Source: Petrolisthes cinctipes (Eukaryota > Arthropoda > Malacostraca > Decapoda > Porcellanidae). Taken from it: 64,000 nucleotides of DNA. Every line of letters starts with the position of its first letter. Within the stretch, counting starts at the first letter, position 1. Shown here piece by piece: positions 25,401 through 40,400 of the stretch. The translations under genes and the position numbers were made by a program. The notes beneath the pieces were generated by a model. The model had not been told where the DNA came from. It did no database searches and was given only the letters and a program-made list of their open reading frames with translations. The stretch is from contig JAWQEG010002477.1 of the NCBI GenBank assembly GCA_033782935.1, positions 7,501 through 71,500 on the forward strand, in the 5' to 3' direction.

Positions 25401-28400
25401 AAATATCTGGTCCACACATCCTCTACTCTTTCTGAACCCTCCCTGCTCCTCACTAACTTTATTCCCTGTTACTTCAATCAGTCTTTCAGTAAGAACCTTC
25501 CCATACACCTTCCCCGGTACACTAAGAAGGCTTATTCCCCTATAGCTATCACACTCATCCTTAATCCCCTTTCCCTTACGCAAAGGCACAATTATGGCTC
25601 TCCTCCAATCCTCTGGCACCTCTCCCTGCCTCCAAGCCAATGTGCATATAAGCAACATCCACTCCACCACTACTTCCCCCTACACTTTAACATTTCAGCA
25701 GTTATCCCATCCACCCCCAGGGCCTTTCCCATCTTCAACTTTCCTATTGCTATCCTAACCTCTTCCCTTCCTAATTATGTCTGTACACCCTGTCGTCTAC
25801 CACCTGCCTCCATCCCCATGCATTTCACCACCTCCTCCCCTCCTGTCCCCTCATTCATCAAACAATCAAAAGCCTCTTCCACACTTATTTCACTTCCTCA
25901 CTTCCACTCACAGTGACTCCAAACTCTCTTCATTTTCATGCTACCAGACCTTCCTTCTCTTTGTCTTTTAACCTCCTTCCAGAAATTTTTTTTGTTTTCT
26001 CTAAACTTCTCACTCAGTTTCCTACAAAACTCCTCATCCACTCTCCCTTTACTCTCACTTACTATCCTCTTCACTTGCCTCTTACATACATTGTATGACA
26101 TATTCCTATGCAGTGTTCTCCAATAAGCCTTCCTTTTCTTCTCTAGGCTATATAGCTAAACTAAAATGCTAGAGAAATTTATTTTCTACCAGCCCTCCAT
26201 TACCCTCGAAATTTTTTTATATTACCACCAGGGAGTAATTTACCTCAAGTTTGGGAACCACTGGTATAGATGAAACTTAAAAGTGTATTAAGTACTATGT
26301 TTTATTGTAAGCTATTAAATTATATATATTGTGCAAGATTCTAGGACACATCCATCAGGTATCAAATCCTCATTGTTATGTTTGGATACATTGTTGTATT
26401 AATCATTGAGTAAAAATTAAAAGTTTGAGTGAGAGGAATGTTCTCTTAATTCACTGAAATATCTCTTGCAGGATTATTGTTTGTAGGACAATAAAACATT
26501 TAAAAATATTTCAAATTCTATGTACAGTACAGTACTTTTCAACTTCATCTGTATAATAAAAAATCTATTTCCATCTCCAGTGAAGAACGTGAACTTCGAA
26601 CCCAGGCAGGTAAATTGGCTGTCCTGGTGTGTTTGAGGAGTTGGCCTGGTCTTGTGTCCCTGTGTCAGCCTCACTCAGCTGCACTGAGGGCCATGGTAGC
26701 TCTCCTCTATCCCAACCATGAGGACACCAGGGTAAATCTCAATTATTTTATGATGTTTTCTCAATTGTTTTACATGTAATAGGATTATGTTCAAGTATTC
26801 AAGATATTGTTCAGAAAATATTACAGCATAGGGGATAGTGATTTACAGGTACTGAACATTACATTAACTGTACTGTACAAAAATCTTGTTACATTTCAGA
26901 AAATTGTGATAGAACTGCTGTATGAAATATTCCGTATTCCTCTTGGAGAATGGACAGGAGACTTTGAGGATGCTTTGGCCAGTTATGGGTCAGCCTCAGC
27001 CTCCGATTCAGACCTATGGCGACTGCATGAAGGATTTGTGGCTGCTGAGGCTCGAGCCATCCTACCTCACATTGCAAAATACAGGTCAGACCTCTTGTAA
27101 AAATGAGTTATAATATATGAAATTTATTATTTTCATGTACACCTCGGTCTCGTATAGAACGTCTAATAGGTCGATAGAAGACGTCGTTCTATGTGATACA
27201 CGTAACCTATGGGGAAAACGACAATTGGTCGATCAATCACCAAAATTGTCCCTGAAATTAACATAAAATACTTTTTAAGGTTTTTCTTGCCTTAATCCTA
27301 CAGGGATGTATGTAAAATGCATATTACAATTCGTATTAAGGTTTTCCTTACATTAATCCTACGGGGATGTATGTACAGGGGAAGGGGGAGTCCGAGGCTT
27401 GGTGAGGATCACTCGCTATCGGTGTCCTCACCGTCACCAGATTAGATTTTCAGCACTAGCTAAAATTAAACTTAATTGATGACATGAATATTCACTCTCG
27501 ACATTTTCCTCCATTATAGGCTCTTGCTGTGCCAACTCGTCCTCAATGACTAAACCAGACACAATACCCTCCACACTCTGATTATCACCCTCTGAATTTA
27601 TAGCCAAAATTTCCTCCTCTGTCACAGATTGGAATCCCGGCACCTCCCTTGCCACCTCCACAGCTCTTGTCACTAAGTCACGTAAATCTTGTGCTTCACT
27701 TTCAATCACGTTTTTAACAAAGGATGGGGCAACTTTCTTCCAAGAATGCCTGATAGTAGCCACATTAATATCCTCCCAAGCCTTCAGCATGTGTGTAACC
27801 GCATCTTTTATAGTGAACTGCCTCCAAAACTGTTTCACTGATATAGCGTTGAGGTTGGGTGCGAGGTGGTGGTGTGGAGCGGACGAGCGAGCAGACTGGT
27901 CGTCGCCGTCTGTCTGGGTAGGGGGGGTACCCGTACTAGGTTCACCACCTGCTGGCTCTGGCAAGGGATCGTCGATGTCGCCTGCCTCGTCACCACTGTC
28001 CAATATCGCCTGTATCTCCTCTCCAGTTTCTGTTTGCTGTCTCATTAAGGCATAAACTCTTGTCTGATAAAATGTCTTCACGTTCGCGATCACCTCTTGA
28101 TCAAGTGGCTGCAGGAGCGAGGTGGTGTTGGGGGTATAAAACAGCACCTGGAGGTCACTTAAATGTTCTGGGTGTGCTGGACAGTTATCCATTGTAAGCA
28201 AAACTTTAAATGGCAACCCGTTCTTCCTGCAATGCCACCTTGCATCTGGAACGAACATGGTAGTCAACCACTCCTGTGTTGTTGCAGAGTTCATCCACCC
28301 ATTTAAAGTCTTCATCCAGTAGACAGGGGCCTGTGACATGCTTGTTAAATTGTTATAACATCTTGGGTGAGCTGCAGTGTGGACAACCAAGGGTTTCATT

Positions 28401-31400
28401 TTGTGTGTCCCAGTTAAATTACAACAAAACAGTATAGTAAATCTGCTCTTGTCAGCCTTGCGTCCTCTAGCCTTCTTACTTGCACGGCTTATGAAAGTGG
28501 AAGTGGGCATCTTTTTGTATTGAAGACCGCACTCGTCCATATTATAGATGCGCTCAGGATCATAACCGCCCTCTTCAATGGTGTCCTTGAGAATTTGAGG
28601 AAAGTTATCTGCAGCCACAGAATCAGCAGATGCTGCTTCGCCGGTTAAATTAACATTTCTTATCTCCTTTCTGTCAATGAAGCGATACAGCCATCCAGTA
28701 GAGGCCTGAAAACCAGAAGGCTGCACCTTTTCTTTATCGCAAATTGTTAGATAAAACTCTTTCGCCATCTCCATAATTTGTTTCTTGTTTACGGGGACAC
28801 CCTCACGTTCTTTTTTACTTACCCAAGCATTCAAATATCGCTCCATCTTTATCACTTTGAAATCTGGTGCTCGCTTTCTGGAGTCTATCTTGGAAGCTCC
28901 ATATGCCTTGATGGATGCACGAATCTCGTCTCTTTTGCGCCATATTGTTCTTACACTGGACTCCGACAGCCCTAAATCACGTCCTATGGCTGAGTTTCCT
29001 TCTCCTTTCTCTTTTCGAGAAATAACTTCCTTCTTTATATCAAAGGATATGGCCTTCCGTTTTGCAAATGCACGACCTGGCATGACTGAGCGTTGAAGCT
29101 GGTGGTTAACTCGTAATCACTAAAAACGAGCGAGTCACACAAAACGCGGGGTAGGGTGAATGGAGACTGAGGGTAGGGGGAAGCCAGGAAGGAGCGGGAG
29201 AAGTGGCGGGAACACGCTCATCCACACTGTGCGCAGACGCCAGTGATATAATTTCCTGACACGTTCTGCATGATTTAGCTCGTTTTGTATAAGAACTCCT
29301 CGGATTTGCTTCACTTATTTTCGCCACCCATTCTATATGGATGCAATCGTTTTATAAAATAATTTTAAGCTAATATTTTGGTCGCTCGTTCTATACGAGA
29401 ATCGTTCTATGTGAACACGTTCTATACGAGACCGAGGTGTATTCTTATTTGACCCCTAGTCAATTCCACCCTCTGTCAGCTCAACCCACTGTCAACTCAT
29501 CCCCAAGGAACTTAAGTCTCTTTCAGTTCAACCAATGTCTCTGATAGTCATGGTTATTCATACTCTCCTGGTAGGTTTGAGAAGGATGAAAAATGTTTAG
29601 ACCTATTTATTATTATTTTCAAAATATTTCCATAATTAACTTTATGCAATTATTTACACTTACTAGACTGAATGTTATCACGATGATTATTTTCTTCTTT
29701 GCAGACCAAATATGATACAGAATCATCTAGCCCTGGTACTGTACACATTGATGAGTGTGGACCTTTTCCCTGCCATGTGTGAAGTAATTGTTTCTGGTTC
29801 AGCACCACTTTCTGTCAGAACCACCATATTGTTGGGTAATACTAATTTGGTTTTGTTATTTCTCTCAATAAAGGGACACTAATAGACATAATTCCAACTA
29901 GACAAACAAGGCAAGGGAAAACAGCCCATATGGCATCTCCATTTCTTTGGACATAGTCACTGGAGAGTTAGATATTTGTTACTCACGATTCATTCCCTTA
30001 CCTACTCTTCAACCCTGCTTACCCATCTGACTGGTGGTCTGCTTCTGACACCAGACCCCTCAATTTCCCTCCCAAACACTTTATTAGTAAAATCTCCATC
30101 TTGCATTTTCTCCATGTCCATATCACCCTCTTAGACACCTCACACTCCACACCAGTTGTCTTCTCACCCAAACATTACTTTCAGGTGAATTGCTCCACCA
30201 GGCAAACCAAAACTTACCAGAGAAATGTATGGCTGTATCACAGTGTTTACCACTGCTGCTGGAGCGTGCAGCTGGCACTGATGCCACTCAACGCATGCGG
30301 GCCAGTCAAGCCATCAGTGCCCTTCTTACACTTGCACGCTCCCAACTTAACAGTACCAACCGTCTCACTTCTCTTTACTTGGCCACTATTATCTGCCGCT
30401 CATCTAAGACTAAAGAGGGGATTTCCAAAATGTATACTCCCTCCTCAAATACCAAGTACAGCAAGGTATGTTATATACTCTTCTAAACTATGTACACAAT
30501 AATGAATCTTAAGTTCTTACCAAAATACTATTAAAGATATGTGAAGGACATAGTAGCTCTTGGAAAGAAAGAAAGAACGAATGATGAGTTACTGGATTTG
30601 GAGCCTCTCTGACTCAGAATCCTGAAATTATGAGACAAGTGAAGGGTGTGAGAGTGGGTGAAAGGAAGTGTAGTTGAATGGAGAGAAAGCATATTCTAAT
30701 GAAGGAAAGGTCAAGGCTAACATTCTATTGTTGCCACCTTCTTGGAATCAGGGCATTTACCATTTGGTAGCTAGATAGAATTTAGTGCATTACTGCATGT
30801 TATATTAAAGTAATCCTATCTTTGTAGTGGCTAGGAAAAGACCATGATGAATTAATCCAGCAGACCATGAAGGACAGTGAGGTACTGATTGGTGGACAGG
30901 ATCCACACACATGGAAATGGGAGCTAATTATTCCAATACTAAGGGTAAGTAGATATCCATTTATTGTACGTTGATCTGGAAATGTCATCTATCCTAAATC
31001 AACTGTAATAGTGAAGCATCATTATCCATTTTATTAGGGAAAATAATTATTTTGGAGGTTTAACTTGGGGTTTATCGTGATGTCCCTTTCTGTTCCACAG
31101 GCCATTACATTATCTTGGTTTGAGTAAAATATTAGAATTCATTGGAAATTTAATATTGCCAAGACAAATTAACCAAAAGATGGTAGTGCATTAGAATGCT
31201 AGTCAGAGGGTGATGCATTGTGCACAGGTGGTGAAGACTAGTTTGATTATCATACCAATATGTATAAACAAAACATGTGGTATGGTTATACATTCTATTA
31301 TAATGTATTTTCATATTTCAGTGGCCTACAGTATCTTTACAAAAATTGGATGACAGCAGCTACAAATTGTTTGTGAAGCGTGTGTTATACTTTTACAAGC

Positions 31401-34400
31401 CAAGCAGTGGACACTTTGCCAATGTTGAACTGACAAGCAGCCAGGCCCAGGTGTTTGCCCAGGCTCTCCTTCACTTCTGTGATTTTCTGTTGGGAGGAAT
31501 TCAGGTATTATTGCTGTCTCGCACTCTGAGTCTGTATCCAAAATTATTTTGTTTGCTAAAAACTGGAATGACATTGTTTAGATATTGCTTTCTTAAGGTA
31601 ATACATTTCATATCAAATGTTAAGGATCAATAGTAGTTTAAGGTATTGAGTAACAAGACTTATATCTGTTGTATATGTTAAAAAAGTAGTCGGCTGTAAT
31701 ATTAAGACAAGACTCTCCTAGAAATATATTATCAGAAGTTGTTTCTATATTAAGATAACTGTGGGGGTAATGTCAAGCTTGGCTTTACTTGTGTGGCAGG
31801 AGGATTGCAGCAAATACTTGGAGGAGCTGTTAGTGGATTTGAATCAGCACCTATCACGTGTGGTTTGTGAGCGGCCACAGCATGATGCAGTCCTCTCCCC
31901 ATCACGCCTTAATACCACCACTGCACAGTACTACTTCATTGCAATTGGTTCCCTCTCTCATTCTCCACGTGGTCATGAGATGCTTGTCAAGTCTGGAATA
32001 ATGGAACAGTGAGTAATATGTATGTTCCACCCTCTCAGTCACCCCACACTCATCACTACATACCTTCAGAGTCAAACCCCTTTGATAGCCACCATTTCAC
32101 CAACAACAGATGACCACCTTAAGAAAAAATGTAATTACAATACATACCATTTTGTTCAGCTAAGTGCCCATCCCATGTAGAAGAGTATATATATGTATGA
32201 TCAAAAGCACAAGTACAGCAGGTACTGTATTGGAGACTTGGTAATTTTTATTTTTTTAACTAATGTGTTCATTCCACTTACAGACTCCAGGAGCTCGTCA
32301 GTGTATCTGTTAGTGACATTTACGCCAAACTTGTTGCTACCTGTTTGGATTACTCCTCAAACAAACTCAATAGGTAAATATATTTCCTTGATATACATGA
32401 GCAAAGAGAGAGCATGGAGTTATGGGGTGCTAACAAGGCAGTGAAGGGAGTATGGAAAAAGCATTCATTTTGATCATTTGATGAACGAGAAATGGGAGGG
32501 GAGGCAGCGGAGATGTGGAATCATGGAGGAGAGACAGTAATGGAGTGGATGTTGCTTGTATGTTGCCTATGTGTAACTTGCATATAATACAGTACAGTAC
32601 TTAAATACCAACTTATATGCATACTCTGGGACCATTACTGCGAAGTGGCCATTTTCTTGTCAAATCCAGGTAGGGTGTACAGTCAGTCATCTATGATATA
32701 GTTCACAAATCATATCACTGAGCTGAAAAAGTTAGGGTGATATTTCTTGGTGAATTATTTTTTTTTAGTTATGAACTTTATTTCAGGTCAATACTGACAA
32801 TGATTCTAACTGGATGTCAAGAATCAGCTCGTTTGTATGGTACACATCTGCTACGAACATTCATACGTGTAGGTGTAGAAGACTTTGCTGGATGGGGAGT
32901 CGAATTGCTTCTAGGTCAGCTCAATGATGAGAGTCGCGTGGTCTCCTTGGCTGCACTAGATGTCCTGGATGAAGTGTGTGATAATGAGGTCAGTAAAGCC
33001 CTTGCTTAAATATGAAATTTGTTTTCATTTTAAAGGCATTTACCAGGCAAGCATGTGTTAACCTTCTATTGCTTGCTGATGCCATTCCTCCAACAGTTTC
33101 AGTTTAAGAGTGTCTGCTCTAGTAAATGATAATTTGCTGAGACAAATACTGTATTTATTTTTGTCCTGAGTGCCAGTTCTTCAAGTGGATTCTCAATCCC
33201 TTACATTTTAATTGATATAAAAAAGTACAGTATATAGTCATCATTTATTCTATGCTTTACAGTGTTATAAGATTTTGAAAAAGGAATAACTTTAGTTGTT
33301 TCTTTAATGTATCAGTGCAAGAATATTGCTTATCTGCCACTGGAAGCCTATTGAACTTGTATGGGACTATAAGCCCAAGTTTGATTATCACAATTTTGCA
33401 AGTCTTTAATGGACTTGTTACATGGTGAAGACAACAAAATATCTGATGTACTTTAGCTTGCCAAGTATCAAAGCTTTGAATTTCATTAAGAAAATTTTAA
33501 ACTTGATCATTGGTTTGATGAGAAGATAGTTTGAGTCCATCAAATAAAAATTGGTGAGAATATTTGATGGATGAATAATATTTGTTCTGCAGATCTGATA
33601 AGATCGACTGAGGCTTCTTCAAAGTAATATTATTGATAGAGTGGTGGTATTGCAGGAATATTTGGAAGCAGTGCTGTGTGCCCCACCATCAGTCCTACAT
33701 CTGGGTGATCGTGGTCAGCTGCTGATGGCCAAGCTGGTATCATCACCAAGAGGTTTCAAGGCATACTATGAAACCAATTTCATTAATACCCTTTTGGATA
33801 AGTGGGCAGCTACTTACAATTATAAGTAAGCTTGACTTCCATCTTAGTTGAAGCTTTCTTTCATATTATTGGCTTTAAAATTTTGTTTCCCTGGAATTTG
33901 CTCCTTGTAGCACTGTTGATAATATTTGAAAAAGTGTGGAGTACAATACAACACACACAGTTCTTTACCAATAGAGTTGTGGGTATGATGATACAGGTAT
34001 GTGAGATTGGCCCAGACCCATGTGTGTGATGCCATGTCACAACACCAGCGAGGGGAAGATGGACAGTATGGACGTCGATCTGGCAGCAAGCATATAGTGC
34101 ATGATGTCTTCCTTCTCCCTCACCTGTATGGCTCACTTACACAACATAAAGATGGCTTCTCACTCCTAATGCAAAATCAAGCTGTAAAGAATATGGTACA
34201 GGTATGTGGTAGTTGGATGTAAATCCTGGCAAACGCCATACAGTTGGTCCTTGTCTTTTGCAATGGTAAGAGGCACATAGGGTACTACCCAAGATAGGTG
34301 AAACTCATGAAAGGCAATATTAAAAAAAAAAAAAAATGGATAAAATGGACATTGTACATCACCAGTCTCTCAAGCCAGCTGACCTATCCTGCATCCCCAC

Positions 34401-37400
34401 TTTTAATATCTCAGAAGTCACTTAATCCGCTCCCAGAGTTTTACCATTCTTCAAATTCTTTACCACTTTCTTTATCTCCCACCACAGAGATATACACATA
34501 TGTTCTAGGTCTTGCCCTCTGAGATCCTCCAAAACCAGTCATGTTGACAGTTGTCACATTTTCTCCATGACCATTAAGTAATTTCTTAAAATATTCCTTC
34601 CATTTTGCTTTCCTGTCATTAGCATCTGAGAGTAGTCTACTTTTCCTATCCTTTTACATTTTGACACTTTTTCCCTGTATAATTTCTGCATTCCTTAACC
34701 CTCTAACAGTGGGTATTTCCGCACCAGCCATCTTTGTACTATGGGCCTTTTTTTGCAAGACGTAAAAAAAAATTTGGCATCTAATAGCATCTTAATCACT
34801 TAACCCACATGAATAAATAATACATGATATTGAAGTACAAACCTTTAGCTGTCTCCTGATGTACTTGTGAAGACTAAATGGACATCTGTAGGATGGGTAG
34901 CCATCTCAGAATGACCACAACTCAAAGCACACTTTTACATTCTCCTGACAATTCTAAGTACGTTTTCACGCTCTGTTTTGTAAAGAAGGTGTATGGAAGT
35001 GAAGTTGTGGCACCTGGTGTGAGAGGCAGACCTCCGGTCAGATGGCAGAACAGAGTGGAAGAGTATGTAAAGGAGAGAAACGTGAGGGGCAGAGTAGGGC
35101 TTGAACAAGTAAGGAGGGAGTGTTGGAACAGGGAGAACTGGAGACACTTCTGCCGTGGCCACCCCCTTGGGGGGAGTTCCCGGAGGGAACGAGGCGTCGG
35201 AGCTATAGATAGATAGATAGATAGTTTTTGTTATAAAATGTGTAAGAATCACATGCTTCAACACAACAGTATGAAATATAATGTCACTGTCGTTTTTACA
35301 TACATAATATGGTAATTAGCGCAAACGCTGAGTGCTGAAAATACATTCTAACATGTTTGGATATATTTTCAGCACTCAGCGTTTGCGCTAATTAACATAT
35401 GTATGTAAAAACGACAGTGACATTATATTTCATACTGTTGTGTTGAAGCATGTGATTCTTACACATTTTATAACAAAAACAGAGCGTGAAAACATACTTA
35501 GAATTGTCAGGAGAATGTAAAAGTGTGCTTTGAGTTGAGGTCATTCTGAGATAGCTACACTGGCTGGTCAAGGCTGGTGTGACTTGTGGGAGCTCCTAAG
35601 CACACACACCCTCTATTGTGAGCCTAATCAAGTATGTCAAGTGGCAAGCAAATTTAAAAACTGCATTGTTGACTTATATATGTCGTCTCCCGCGGTTACC
35701 CCACACTTGTTGGTGGTGTTGACTTATGTCATCACCCTCAGTTTAAGGGTTAATGATATTAATTTGTTAATTTGATATTCCTGCAAATATTATTAGAAGT
35801 TGTTACAAATACAGGAATACAGAATACAGTATTGAGAAGAGTGGAGTGTGCACCATGGTTTTATTTTGGCATTGCTATTAACAGATTGTGAAGACTGGTT
35901 CTACAGCCTCACCGCAAGACATCTTTCAGTTGAAAGTAGCCATTTGGGGACTGGGTCATATTGGCTTAAGCAGTGATGGTGCAGGATTCCTAAGCTGTGA
36001 AGGAATATTACCAGCCCTCACCCACCTGGCTGCTTCCTCTCCCATCTATTCTATTAGAGGGACTTGTTTTCAAGCTTTGTGTCTGGTGTCTACGACAAAA
36101 GATGGAGCAAACCTCTTAAAAAATTTGGGTATGGAATGACATTAAGTTATTAGTGTTTATGAAAGCTAAATACAGTACTGCACTGTAACTCACTTTTCCC
36201 ATTATCAAACAAGAACTGACAAGAAAAATTGTATATATTCTTGTGATGCTTAAGTTTTAAATCAGTATCCATATGCTTACTTAATGTAGATGGTGACTGC
36301 AGTGACATAGTGCCTGTGAAGTTTTTTTAAGAAAATGTATATTTCAGGTTGGGAGAGCGTACAGAGACATCATCATGAGCAGTGGCAGTGTGTGGAGGAA
36401 ATGCCTGAAATGTGGTCAACTTGTGAAAATCAAACTCAGAATGATGATAACTACATTAACACGAGCAACCACCATATCTCAGAGAGTGAGGCAGAAGACT
36501 TGGACATATCAAAGTGAGGTTTTATCATCATCATTGTGCATAATGTGTTAATCCATAAAAACATTAGTATTATCAAGGCCCTATTTCCATTTCTCTTACC
36601 AAGGTAATAGAATACTGGTAGACTGAAAGACAGAGTACTCAGTGAATTGAGCCATATTCACATTCACTTTTTTCTATATTAAAAAAAGAGAGGACTAAAG
36701 GCTGAGAGCCCACTCATTGTCCTCACTTACAAAATATTTAGCTCCCATCAGAAGTACACTTACCCACAAGAAAGTCACTTCATTCACCTGAACTATCAAG
36801 TTTAAACCAGGGTGAACTCATTACAAATCTTTTTCTGTTTCCATCATGCACAAATACTTACCCTTCATCCATTTCCATTTTCCTTGCTTAGTTTTACAAT
36901 CACTTGCCATATTGTACAGTCGGCAAAAAAAGTTTCGTTACCACCCCTACGTTAATTTTAACATGGGTAAGCTTGGTAGGGTTGGTACTCCGCGGACATG
37001 CAGCTGTGACTCGTGTCATCCGGGACATGCTGGACGGGAATCGTCATTGCCCCGGCAGTGTCAACTTTTTTATATCAAATGTTTAGCTGATTTTAAATTA
37101 AATTTTGAGTGTTAAAGAACTCTTACTATTTAACTATTCATTATTAAACATAAGGAAATGCGTTTGAGTATTTTAGAACAAGAATAACCGTGAAATACCC
37201 AGAAAAAATAGCCCTGGCTGAAAGAACGTCATTCCTGCTTGGCTGCCCATGACACACTGAGGGGCAGTGGCCAGGGGCACGGACTTATGGAGGCCGGAGG
37301 GTGGCGGAGGTACGACACTCACCAGTCAGGCGTACCAACATTACATCACACTGTTTTAGGGATGGTAACGAAACTTATTTTGCCGACTGTACCACCACAT

Positions 37401-40400
37401 AGCCTTTCCCAGATTTTCTTTGCCACTCATATTCATTCCTTTTTATCTGTATCATCAACCTTGTCTAAGTATTTTTCTCACACTGCACTTTTCATTAAAT
37501 ACTGTATTACAGTTTTTTATCCAACACATTTTTTAACTTTATGCAAATATTGAGCATGTTCATGGCTATTGTTTTTAGTCTTGATGTTTATCTTCACATC
37601 AGACCAGAATTTCACAACTTTATGATAGTGTGTGCAACACAAACATGCAATCCCTCCTTTGCTGTGTGGTACCTGCTATTCTTCATCACCATCCTTAGTG
37701 TAGCTGCAACCCACATACACTGCTTTATGTTTCTTCTTTTGAACCTTGCTCTCCCAATTACCATTATTACCCAAACTGTCTAGGTATTTGAAGAAACACT
37801 CAGTTTACAGCTTGTGGCAATTCACCTTCCTTTCCCATGTGCTATGAGGACCTTCTGTGGTAAGAGCTTAATAATTATCATCAACCTGTCATGTTCCAAT
37901 GTTGGTTTCATACTCCAGACCCGGGTTTTATGTTGGTGATGACTCAGAAGATGGAAGTGATGGTGGTTCCCTCATGGTGGAAGGTATTGGCCTGGATGAT
38001 GCTTATCCTCCTACAGCTAAGAGTCAGGTGTGTATTACAGCATTTTCAAACATAAAACTTATGTATGCAAGATATAAATGTGAGGTTAAGGGGAAACATT
38101 TTTGTTGGTAAATTGGAGAGCAACTGACTCCTCTAAACTATGCCAGGAAACAAATGACCTATTGGGTATACTATGGCAATGTGTTTCATGGTGTACTTTA
38201 GATACAGTGACAGGAAGTGATGCTACAGTTTACCCTTACAATACTAATAATGAACTACATAGTTATTGCAAAAGATGGTGAGATAATCTTGATAATTGTC
38301 TGCTTTTCCTTTGCTTGTTCAGACTTTACCACACAATACCAAGAAACCAGCATTTATGGGACACCAACGTAGTCTGTCTGATTGTGCACCCGTGGTGGAG
38401 GAACATACAGATTCACAACAGCTTCCCTCAAAGGATGATATAACCATTGGTAAAAGATCATCTTACAGATTTAGCAAGCTGCTGGCCAGTGTTCGCAGGA
38501 AGTAAGTTATTCCTGTATACTAATTTTGAAGAAAGATTTCGCCGAAAAAAAAAAGTGTACAGAATGACTAACCTCAATGAAATAAGTGTTCTGGATGCAT
38601 AAATGAAATATTTTTGTAATACTGATTCATTTGTACACAAAATTAGAGTAAAACATACAAAAGTAGCCAAAAGGTAGCCCCATCCTATGTATTTTCAGCA
38701 TGCCACCCTAGTGTTACAAATGAGCAGGAAACAGAGCACTTGAAGTGATGGCTGGCTTGTTCTAGTCAATGAATGATGATGACAATTTTATTTCCTGTTT
38801 TGTGTAGTTGTTTATCTACTGTATTTGGAAAGTTACCTTAATATTCATAAAGCTAAGTATATACTGATTCACAGACGTAGAGAATCTACAAGCAGTAAGG
38901 CCAGCAACTCTTCTACAACATCTGATCGTATCACTGATCGTATGGCAGCATTTCTACAATCAGCACGTCGTGTTCGAGGAGTTAGTTCACAAAGCCATTC
39001 CTTGACTGACCCCACTGGTTCTGATGAGGAAGCAGGAGATCAGCACTTCACCCTTAGTTCTGAATCTTTATCAGACCCAGCACAGGACATGGACTCAACA
39101 AGTGACCTTCCCCTGGACAATATAGAGCTTTTGCAGGACATACCCCAGCTTCAGACACACACACCCATCTCATTGAGGCCTCAAATGTAAGTTGGTCTAT
39201 AGATGAGAAGAAATTCCTTGCATTATCACTTAAAATAATACTGAAATATAACAACGTTGAAATAATAATAGTTTCATCAGTGAGTGAAGAATACAGTACT
39301 ACAGCTGGAGACATATGACACGACAATAATTGAAATTTGTCACCACACTTCAGTTGCTCAACATCTACAGAATTACTGCACTGTCGTTGATTGTTATGTG
39401 AAACACTGTAATTTGATGATAATTGAATTCTGGCCAAGGAAACCATAAACTTCATATTTAAAGCTTAAACTGAGAGTGATAATTCCCCTCCCTTTGTTGT
39501 ACAGTATGTTGGTCATAATATTATAATTCTGATTCTTGTATTAACAGTTCAAGTGTCCTAACTTGTGGGTTTGGCTTTGGCTAATACTCTTTTAAGTCTG
39601 TTTGTGGTGAACCAGGAGTGAAATATGTTGAATTGGGGTGGAGAAAATGAGAGCCTGTATCTGCATTTTTGTGTGCACTTGTGAGTGTTATGTCATCTGC
39701 ATATGAGACAATAAGTATTTTGGTAGCATGGGATATTGGTATATTGTGCATGTATAATGTTCTTTTGCACAGAATATTGCTTGTTATCCTGCCACATGTT
39801 AATTTATGTTTGGTATTGTAGTTACAATGTGTACTGTAGTTTGTTGTGTACTGTTTTGTCCTTACTACAGAGACTGTCGATTAAGTCCAATTGCCAGTGG
39901 AGCTTCAATAGCTACAATGGAATCCCAATCTTTTGGTGAGGGTGGAGTGGAGCTTCGTCGATGGGGACGTGGTGGCTCTATACGTGGATCAAGTGGGGCT
40001 CTGTTTGCTGGTGAGGACAGTGGTGACATGACAGGAGGGAGCACAACACCCGTTATGCCAAGCTCAGCTATGGTTGCCACACTTCAGCCCCTCTCCACTC
40101 AGAGTTACTACACCCTCCGCTCCATCACCAACCATCGTAGAGTTATGTCAGAATCCAGTCAGGAAGAAAAAAATACCCGGAATTCACTTAAAGGATTCCT
40201 TTCTTCCAGTTTAGAACATGGGAATTAGTAAGTACAGTATAATGGAAATATTTCCTCTTGTCCATCCATGTGTGTTGGTTACTTTGTTGAAAGGTGACAA
40301 ATCAGTTGTACTTAATTGCTTGAGTAGCAGGGGTGTGAGAATAATTAATGTTTAGTAGTATTTTTTAACTCAATCTACAGTTATATGGCCATGTGGCTCA

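Noticed and set aside
27789..29096. Plus-strand open frames inside the transposon
   Set aside because: They are shadows of the transposase frame on the other strand.
34878..35216. 112-residue frame as a host gene
   Set aside because: It is the C-terminal remnant of a LINE, repeated at 24.7 and 41.7 kb, preceded by foldback sequence.
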